The position numbers and the translations under genes are program-made. This document shows positions 1-6,100 of a stretch of 6,405 bases of DNA, in pieces. The notes below the pieces were generated by a model that saw nothing but the letters and a program-made list of their open reading frames with translations, was not told where the DNA came from and searched no databases. Position 1 is the first letter of the stretch. Each line of letters begins with the position of its first letter. This DNA is from DATKEH01 sp035546355 (GTDB lineage: Bacteria > Acidobacteriota > Thermoanaerobaculia > Multivoradales > JAIOJS01). The DNA lies in the NCBI GenBank assembly GCA_035546355.1, contig DATKEH010000116.1, positions 1-6,405 on the forward strand, in the 5' to 3' direction.

Positions 1-2168
1 CCCGCCGCCTTGGCGCGCGCCATCCCCTCCTCGAGCAGCGCCGCCGGGGGCAGCACGCGGGCCGCGACCGCCCCTTCGGGGCACAGCGACCAGCACGCTC
101 CGCAGGCGGTGCAGGGGGCCGGTGCCCACAGCGGCAGCAGGAGCTTCTCGCGGGCGGCGGCCAGGGGCGCGGTGGCGGCCGGCACGACGCCGCAGGTGAG
201 GAGCGGGTCGGGGAGGACGGCCGCCGGCCGCCCCTGGCGGTGGAGCAGCCCGAGCCCGTGCCAGGAGAGGGCGCGGTCGTCGAGGGGGCCCAGCGTCCCA
301 CCGGTCGCCGACGCCAGAGGCGCGTTTGCCGGCTGCGGCCCCATCGTCCGGGGGTTGCCCGTCGGCCCCTCGCCACCGCCGGTGGGCGCGGCGACCCTCG
401 CCGCCGCCTGCCGGCTCCCGGCCTCCTGTCGCCGTGGCCGCGCCTGCTCGGCGTCGTCGAGGCCGGCGGTGAAGGCGGCGAGCGCCGGCTCGAGCGCGGC
501 CTCGGTGGGGCGGTTCGCGGCCAGGGCGACGCGGCGGGCGGCGAGCAGCCGTCGCGGCGTGACGTCGAGGGAGCCGCGCCGCCGCAGCACCCCGCACAGC
601 ACGCCCAGCAGCCGCTCGCTGCGGAGGGCCGGTTCCTCCTCCGGCAGTGGCAGATCGACGTCGCCTTCCGGGTCTCGCACCGACACCGTGGGCGTGCCCG
701 GCCGCACCGTCAGCGTCAGGTCGCTGGCCGCGTCCGCTCCCGGTTCGGGGATCGGCGCCGCGCACCAGGTCAGACGGGCGGGGCGCCCCGCGGTCGCGGC
801 GACCCCCCGCAGGTGGCCGCCGGCGACGGCCTGCAGCAGCCCGGCGGCCGCGGAGAGGAGCGGCGCCGCGTCGCCCGCCAGCTCGATGCCGAGGCCTGCC
901 TGCCGGCCCCGGTCGGCAGCGGCGCCGGTGACGCCGAAACCGTCGCCGAGGGCGGGATAGGCGCGGGCCAGCTGGTCGCGTCGAGCCCGGCGCCACGGCT
1001 CGTCCTCGCCGGGCTGGCTGGAGACACCGATCCAGGGGCTGACCTCGCCGGCCGCCGCGGCGCGGCAGAAGGAGGCGAGGTCGCCCGCGCGCAGCGGATC
1101 GCCGCCGAGGCCCCAGAAGCCGTGCAGGATGCGGCGCCCGCCGCGGCCGCCGTCGCCGCCCGCCAGGTTGGCGCGGAGCGCGGCCAGCAGCTCCCCGGCG
1201 TTCCCGCCAACGGGCGCCGCGCGCTCGAGCACCGCCAGCGGACGCTTGCCGGGGAGCGCCCGCCGCAGCTCCTCGACGGGCAGGGGCGACAGCGCCAGCA
1301 AGCCCAGCACCCCCACCCGCCGGCCCTCCTGCCGCAGGGCCGCCGCGACGCTCTCGGCGACCTCCGCCTGCACTCCCAGGGCCACCAGGACCAGCTCGGC
1401 GCGATGCAGCCGCTGCCGAGCGCAGCTCGCCAGCGGCCGGCCGGTCAGCCGCCCCAGCTCCGCCAACGCCGCCGCCAGCAGCTCGTGCCGATGGCCGCGG
1501 AAGAAGAGCGCCTCGCCGACCGCGGCGGCGCCGGCGTTGGCCGCCGGGGGCGAGGCGGCCAGCTGCCGCGGGTGGTCGGGATCCGCCCAGCGGGGGACCC
1601 GGCGGCGGTGGCGCCCGAAGACGGCCCGCTGGGCGGCGGTGGGGCAGTCGACGACGTCGGCGGCCGCGCCCAGATAGGCGGCGATCGCGGCCGCCGGCGG
1701 CAGCTCCGCGTCCTGTACGCCGTGCGCGAGCTCGGGGTCGAGCGCCACGACACAGGGGCAGAGGGCGGTCTCGGCCAGGCGGCGGGCGGCGAGCGCCAGG
1801 TCGACGGCTTCCTGCAGGTTGCGCGGTACCAGCACCGCCGCGCCGGCTGCGGCCAGCCGGTGCAGGGCCGCGTGGTCGCCGCCGGTGGCGACGTGCAGCA
1901 CCAGCGGTGTGTGGCGGCGCGCCGCGCTCTCGGCCAGCGGCAGCAGCGCCGGGTCTCCGGCATCGAGGAGGGAGTGGGTGCGGCGGCCCCCCAGCGCCTG
2001 GCCCAGCGCCTCGGCGCCGCGGGTGGCGGTGGAGCCGGCGAGTGCCTCCAGTCGCTGCACGGCTGCACGCCCCGAGGCGGCGACCCGCTCGCCTGGCGGC
2101 GGCTGCGGCGGCGGGCCGGCGATCAGCCTGCGGGCGAGCGCGCGGGCGGTGTCGCGCAGCTCAGGCAT
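1..2168 (-). CDS. Diverged PFOR-like paralogue, C-terminus outside window
   Basis: Open without a stop from ATG 2168 to base 1 (722 residues seen). Residues 60-230 resemble PFOR domain I but are eroded: HVA is followed almost at once by GGDH, and NLQEAVDLAL and GVQDAEL match family blocks. The YPITPSS-type segment and the Arg-bearing block that normally follows HVA are absent. Residues 258-380 are a recognisable domain II (LVLVALGVQAEVAESV, VGVLGLLALSPLPVEEL, AVLER, FWGLGGDPLRAGDLASF). A shortened domain III remnant follows (about 395-510) without an evident glycine-rich gamma motif, then an Ala/Gly/Pro-rich linker (about 560-630). A ferredoxin motif CTACGACWSLCP (Cys686/689/692/696) closes the visible part. 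Any second cluster or TPP domain is out of view. It shares a local signature with the upstream PFOR (PAAT, then about 20 residues, then CTxCGxCWxxCP). It is translationally linked to rnfB and probably a non-catalytic or altered partner; function is inferred. Confidence 0.85.
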   Translation of the reverse strand, partial: MPELRDTARALARRLIAGPPPQPPPGERVAASGRAAVQRLEALAGSTATRGAEALGQALGGRRTHSLLDAGDPALLPLAESAARRHTPLVLHVATGGDHAALHRLAAAGAAVLVPRNLQEAVDLALAARRLAETALCPCVVALDPELAHGVQDAELPPAAAIAAYLGAAADVVDCPTAAQRAVFGRHRRRVPRWADPDHPRQLAASPPAANAGAAAVGEALFFRGHRHELLAAALAELGRLTGRPLASCARQRLHRAELVLVALGVQAEVAESVAAALRQEGRRVGVLGLLALSPLPVEELRRALPGKRPLAVLERAAPVGGNAGELLAALRANLAGGDGGRGGRRILHGFWGLGGDPLRAGDLASFCRAAAAGEVSPWIGVSSQPGEDEPWRRARRDQLARAYPALGDGFGVTGAAADRGRQAGLGIELAGDAAPLLSAAAGLLQAVAGGHLRGVAATAGRPARLTWCAAPIPEPGADAASDLTLTVRPGTPTVSVRDPEGDVDLPLPEEEPALRSERLLGVLCGVLRRRGSLDVTPRRLLAARRVALAANRPTEAALEPALAAFTAGLDDAEQARPRRQEAGSRQAAARVAAPTGGGEGPTGNPRTMGPQPANAPLASATGGTLGPLDDRALSWHGLGLLHRQGRPAAVLPDPLLTCGVVPAATAPLAAAREKLLLPLWAPAPCTACGACWSLCPEGAVAARVLPPAALLEEGMARAKAA

Positions 2169-3009
2169 GGGCGCTCCTCGCGGCGGTCGCCGCATCGGCC
2201 CGGAACTGCTCCCCCTCCACCCACTGGATGGCGCCAGTGGGGCAGCGCCAGGTCGCCCCGGGGTCCGCCTCGGCGCCGCTCTCCCAGTCGATCACCGGCA
2301 GGTTGCGCTCCATCCGGATCAATCCCGGCGCGGCGTCCATGGCGCAGCGGCCGCAGGCGTCGCAGGCGGCGGTGCACAGCCGCCGCGCCTCGTCGGCGGC
2401 CAGCGGCGCGACGCACTGCACGATCAGCCGCTGCGACAGCGGCATCAGGTCGATCAGGTCGCGCGGGCAGGCCTCGACGCAGTCGCCGCAGGCGGTGCAC
2501 GCGTCGACGTCGACGACCGGCAGCAGCCAGGCGTTCATGTGCATGGCGTCGAAGGTGCACGAGCGGACGCAGTCGGCGAGCCCGAGGCAGCCCCAGGAGC
2601 ACTCCAGGCCGCCGCCGCCCACCAGGTGCGCGGCGCGGCAGCTGTCGAAGCCCTGGTAGCTCGCCAGCTGCCGGGCGCGGCCGAGGCCGCCGCCGCAGTG
2701 CACCCGCGCCACGCGCTTCTCGTCGCCGCCTGCTTCGACCCCCAAAAAGTCGGCGATCGCCTCGATCCCCGCCGCGCTGGAGACGGTGCACTTGCCGGGA
2801 GCGGCGGCGCCGGTCACCAGCTTCTCGGCCAGGGCGCGGCAGCCGGGCTCGCCGCAGGCGCCGCAGTTCGAGCCGGGGAGCATCGCCTCCACCTGGTCGA
2901 TGCGCGGGTCCTCGTCGACCTCGAAGAAACGCGCCGCCAGCGCCAGCGCCACCCCGAAGAGGAGCCCCAGCCCGGCCATGATCGCGGTGGCGGCGAGGAT
3001 CGGCGTCAC
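2161..3009 (-). CDS. rnfB: RnfB-like membrane-anchored polyferredoxin
   Basis: 282 residues with a GTG start. RnfB is the subunit of the Rnf ion-pumping complex that takes electrons from reduced ferredoxin. Residues 4-27 form one hydrophobic membrane segment. The Fes domain follows, with Cys49, 52, 57 and 74 (NCGACGEPGC, the typical RnfB signature). Next come Cys105 and Cys124, then CSWGCLGLADCVRSC (Cys137/141/147/151) and CTACGDCVEACP (Cys171/174/177/181), forming an intact two-cluster ferredoxin domain. The C-terminal ferredoxin domain is altered: Cys216/219/222 and Cys256 are present, but the fourth position of the first motif is Ala226 and the second CxxCxxC is gone, leaving only CPTGAI. 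This layout resembles the longer clostridial type of RnfB. The gene lies 130 bases after the PFOR and overlaps the next gene by 8 bases. No other Rnf subunit is visible, so it may serve a PFOR-linked complex other than a standard Rnf pump. Confidence 0.9.
   Translation of the reverse strand: MTPILAATAIMAGLGLLFGVALALAARFFEVDEDPRIDQVEAMLPGSNCGACGEPGCRALAEKLVTGAAAPGKCTVSSAAGIEAIADFLGVEAGGDEKRVARVHCGGGLGRARQLASYQGFDSCRAAHLVGGGGLECSWGCLGLADCVRSCTFDAMHMNAWLLPVVDVDACTACGDCVEACPRDLIDLMPLSQRLIVQCVAPLAADEARRLCTAACDACGRCAMDAAPGLIRMERNLPVIDWESGAEADPGATWRCPTGAIQWVEGEQFRADAATAARSAHA
2174..2179 (-). promoter_or_regulatory. Ribosome binding site of the PFOR-like gene, inside the end of rnfB
   Basis: The minus strand reads GAGGAG, 5 bases before the ATG at 2168-2166. 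The site lies within the last codons of rnfB, and the start overlaps the rnfB stop in the string ATGCCTGA. This arrangement points to translational coupling and fixes the start of the downstream gene. Confidence 0.75.
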
Positions 3010-3016
3010 GCCGCCG

Positions 3017-3024
3017 CCCCTCCC
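3017..3024 (-). promoter_or_regulatory. Ribosome binding site of rnfB
   Basis: The minus strand reads GGGAGGGG, containing the core GGAGG, and ends 7 bases before a GTG codon at 3009-3007. No other start codon with such a site precedes the hydrophobic N-terminal segment, so this site decides the GTG start. Confidence 0.75.
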
Positions 3025-3112
3025 GGGCGGGCGCGCAGGCCCCCCCGTACGCCCGTGGGTCGCATGGAATTCGGGTGCCGGGGCCGCCCTCCGCGGCGGC
3101 CCGGGCGGGCGC
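3022..3112. repeat. Pair of 13-base direct repeats in the PFOR-rnfB spacer
   Basis: The sequence CCCGGGCGGGCGC occurs exactly at 3022-3034 and again at 3100-3112, 78 bases apart. The first copy overlaps the rnfB Shine-Dalgarno region and the second overlaps one arm of the spacer hairpin. It could be a protein-binding pair or a small duplication. The low complexity of GC-only sequence makes coincidence a serious alternative. Confidence 0.35.
3081..3102 (-). other. Perfect 8-bp hairpin in the PFOR-rnfB spacer
   Basis: The arms GGGCCGCC (3081-3088) and GGCGGCCC (3095-3102) are exact reverse complements around a 6-base loop, giving an all-G/C stem in the minus-strand transcript. It lies about 40 bases after the PFOR stop and about 70 bases before the rnfB start. 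There is no T-run after it on the minus strand, so it is not a classical intrinsic terminator. It could be an mRNA processing or stabilising element, or a weak attenuator that sets PFOR and rnfB levels apart. In DNA this GC-rich a chance stem is possible. Confidence 0.4.
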
Positions 3113-3139
3113 TGAGCCCTGCGCGCTGCGGTGACGACC

Positions 3140-6100
3140 TCACTGGAAGGGCTCCGCCCGCTTCACCCAGGTGGCGAGGTCCGGCTCGTCGGGGTTCAGC
3201 GGCGTCCCGGGGTGGATGACCCGCCCCGTGCAGCGCTCCGCCGCCATCACGATCTCCTTGAAGGTCCCGGCCTGCGGGTCCTTGAAGTAGACCTGCTTGT
3301 TGGCGTCGTAGGCGAACATCTTGGGGTTGATGCGGATGCACTCGTCGCACGAGGTGCACAGCTCGGTCTCGATCCACGGCTCGACCCCGTCGCCGGCCGG
3401 GCCGGGCGCGGGCTCGGCCGGGGGCGGGACCGCTTGCGGCGGCGGCGCCGCCGCAGGCGCCGGGGCGACTGCCACTGCCGCCGCCGCTGCCGGCGCTGGT
3501 GCGGCCGCGGGGGCCGGAGCCGGCGCCGTGGCCGGTGCGGCCGCAGCCGTGGGCGCGGCCCCGATCCCCGCGAACGGCCCCTCGCCGGCCAGCATCGCCG
3601 CGGCGAGGCGGCGGGTGATGCGCCGCGGGTACTCCTCCTCGAGGGCGGTGATCCTGGCCCGGTGCTCCGCTTCCAGGGCCGCCAGCCGCGCCTCGAACTC
3701 GCTGACCAGCGGCTGGCTGACCTGCCGCCGCACGCCCTCCGGCACCCTGACGCCGGCCAGCTCGCGCAACGTGTTCCACAGCTCCAGGCGGTCCTCGGCC
3801 AGCGCCACCATCTCCGGCGACACCGCCCGCCGCCCCAGCGAACCGTCCGCCGCCAGGACGTGCAGGAAGGGGGTCTTTCCCGCGCGCTCGGCGGCGGGCA
3901 GCTCCAGGTACTCGTAAAACGGCACCATCGCGCCGTTCCAGCGCTCCTGCGGCAGGTCCTCGAAGTGGCGCGCGAAGCGCGGCTCGGTGGCGGCCCAGTC
4001 GGCGGTGGTCAGGGGCAGGGTGAGCGTGCGGTCCATGCCGTCGGCCTCCCGGTAGGTGAGCTCGTAGGTAGGCCAGGTATCCGCCACGGCGGGGTTGCCG
4101 TCGAGCGACAGCCGCTCGGGGAAGCTGGCGCCGCCGTCGGGGTCGTAGAGCAGGTAGGGGAAGGCGCGCGACTCGAGGGCCAGCCTGGCGGCTCGCGCCG
4201 AGCCGGAGTCGGGCAGCCCGTGCTCCGCCTGGCAGGGCGTGTAGACGTTGAAGATCGCCGGCCGCCGCGACGCCAGCCCGCGCAGCACGCCGCCCATCAG
4301 GTGGGCCGGCGAGGCCTGCGAGCTCTGCAGCACCCAGGTGCCGCGGTGGGCCATGGCGATGAGGCCCATCTCCTTGCGCTGCTCGGTCTTCCCGTGCTGC
4401 GCCTTGCCGAACATCGCCATGTCCGAGACCTGGCCGAGGAAGCCGCTGGTGCAGGCCTGACCGCCGGTGTTGGAGTAGACCTGGGTGTCGAGCACCACCA
4501 CCTTGATCGGCTTGCCGGAGGCCATCAGCCGCGACACGTTCTGGAAGCCGATGTCGAGCATGGCGCCGTCGCCGCCGACCACCAGCAGGGGTGGGCAGAG
4601 CAGGTGCTCCTCGTCGCTGAAGGCGCGCCAGTCGAAGGCCTCGAATTCGCGCTGGTGACGGTCGGGGTCGTAGCCGTCGGCGATCTCGAGCTCGGCCCGG
4701 CGTACGGCGGCGAAGGCGTCGGCCATCTTGCGCATCACCCCTTCGAACAGCCCGATGGCCACCGAAGGGGCGTCCTGGAACAGGTGGTTGACCCAGGGGT
4801 AGGGGTAGGGGTTGTAGGGGTAGGTGCTCCCCCACACCGACGAGCAGCCGGTAGAGTTGGAGATCCCCAGCGCGGCGCGGCCGCGGCCGCTGGGGCCCTG
4901 CAGGTAGCGCCAGCGCAGGTCCTCGAGCTGGGCGAGGAGAGCCTCGTGGCGCAGCAGCCGCTCGCGCACCTCCGGCGGCAGCTCGAGGTCGAGGTGGATC
5001 GCCGCTTCCTGGGGATCGGCGTCGACCGCGACGTGCGGCGCCAGCAGCTCGCCGCTCTTGCGCCGTAGCGCCGCGATCAGCTCCTCGAGCCGCGCCACGA
5101 AGCGCGCCACCCGCGGCCGCGCCGCCGCCTCGACGGCGGCGACGATCAGGTGTACCGCGGTCTTCTCGCCGCAGCCCATGCAGGAGCCGTCGCCGCCCAC
5201 CATCGAGTGGAACGCCTTCTTGTCGAGCAGCAGGGTGTGGAGCACGCCGATCCCCTGCTCGAGGTCGCTGACCTGGATGAAGCGCTCGGGCGTGCTGGGC
5301 AGCCGTTCCCACAGCTCCCACCCGCGCCGCAGCCGCTCGACCACCGCGTCGTCCTGGGGCACCGAGACCAGCGCCTCGTCGGGGCAGACCTCGACGCACA
5401 GGTTGCACCCCTTGCAGGCGTAGGGGTTGACGGCGATCGACAGCAGGCCGCCGCTGCCCTCGGCCCGCCGCTCGGGGACGGTGAAGAAAGGGGCGGTCCG
5501 GGCCAGCGGCATCTCGGCGAGCACCGCCGCCACCTGCTCGGCCTCGGCGTCGAGCGCCTGGCGTTCACCCTCGTCCACGGTGATTCCCGCGGCCAGCCGG
5601 TCCCAGGCGCGGGTGAAGGCGGCGGCGAACGTGCCGTACTCCTGCTCCTCGCGCAGCAGGCGCCGCGCCTCCTCGCCCAGCGGCTTGAGGAAGCGGTCCA
5701 GCGGCCCGCTGGCGGCGCGGCGGCCGCCGCGCTCACGCGCCGTCGCCAGCGCCACCCGCAGCACGTCGCCGATCTCCGACACCAGCCCCGGGATGGCGGC
5801 GTCGGGGCACTGCGTCCAGCACTGGCCGCAGCCGGTGCAGCGCGCGGCGATCAGCTCGGGCACCTCGAAGCGGATGCCGGTCATGTCGCGGAAGATGCCG
5901 GTGGCGGCGGGGATCGCCGACAGCGCGGCGAAGGGGTCGGCCAGCGGGTCCTCCCCCTCGCGATAGCCGGCGCAGGTCTGGCAGAGGAAGCGGAAGGGGT
6001 CGGCGATCCCCTCGGCGCCGTCGTTCGGCCGCAGGTACCAGGGGATGTCGCAGGCGCCGTTCGCGGCCGCCGCCTCGGCGCTCGCCGGCAGCGCCTGCCA

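Noticed and set aside
240..2981. A 913-codon open frame on the plus strand
   Set aside because: It is codon-aligned antisense to the PFOR-like gene, its product is dominated by Arg, Gly, Ala and Pro with no recognisable domain, and the opposite strand encodes clear PFOR and RnfB proteins. GC-rich DNA rarely yields stops on the antisense strand.
3006..3065. A 19-codon minus-strand mini-ORF in the spacer (ATG at 3065) whose TGA overlaps the rnfB GTG as GTGA
   Set aside because: The overlap is suggestive of a coupled leader peptide, but there is no Shine-Dalgarno sequence before its ATG, the peptide is only Arg/Gly/Ala-rich, and rnfB has its own strong ribosome binding site.
3081..3102. Calling the spacer hairpin an intrinsic terminator of the PFOR gene
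   Set aside because: No T-run follows the stem on the minus strand, and the next gene is close, co-oriented and functionally related.
3392..3565. Frameshift or sequence artefact in the Ala/Pro region
   Set aside because: The frame continues cleanly into a ferredoxin domain with correctly spaced cysteines, so the linker is genuine even if its exact length is uncertain.
3131..5068. A 645-codon open frame on the plus strand opposite the PFOR gene
   Set aside because: It has no recognisable motifs, its composition is that of a shadow frame, and it lies wholly antisense to well-conserved PFOR sequence.
3006..5408. An 800-codon open frame on the minus strand in another frame of the PFOR
   Set aside because: Its translation is Arg/Gly/Pro-rich noise overlapping the PFOR frame, which carries all the catalytic motifs.
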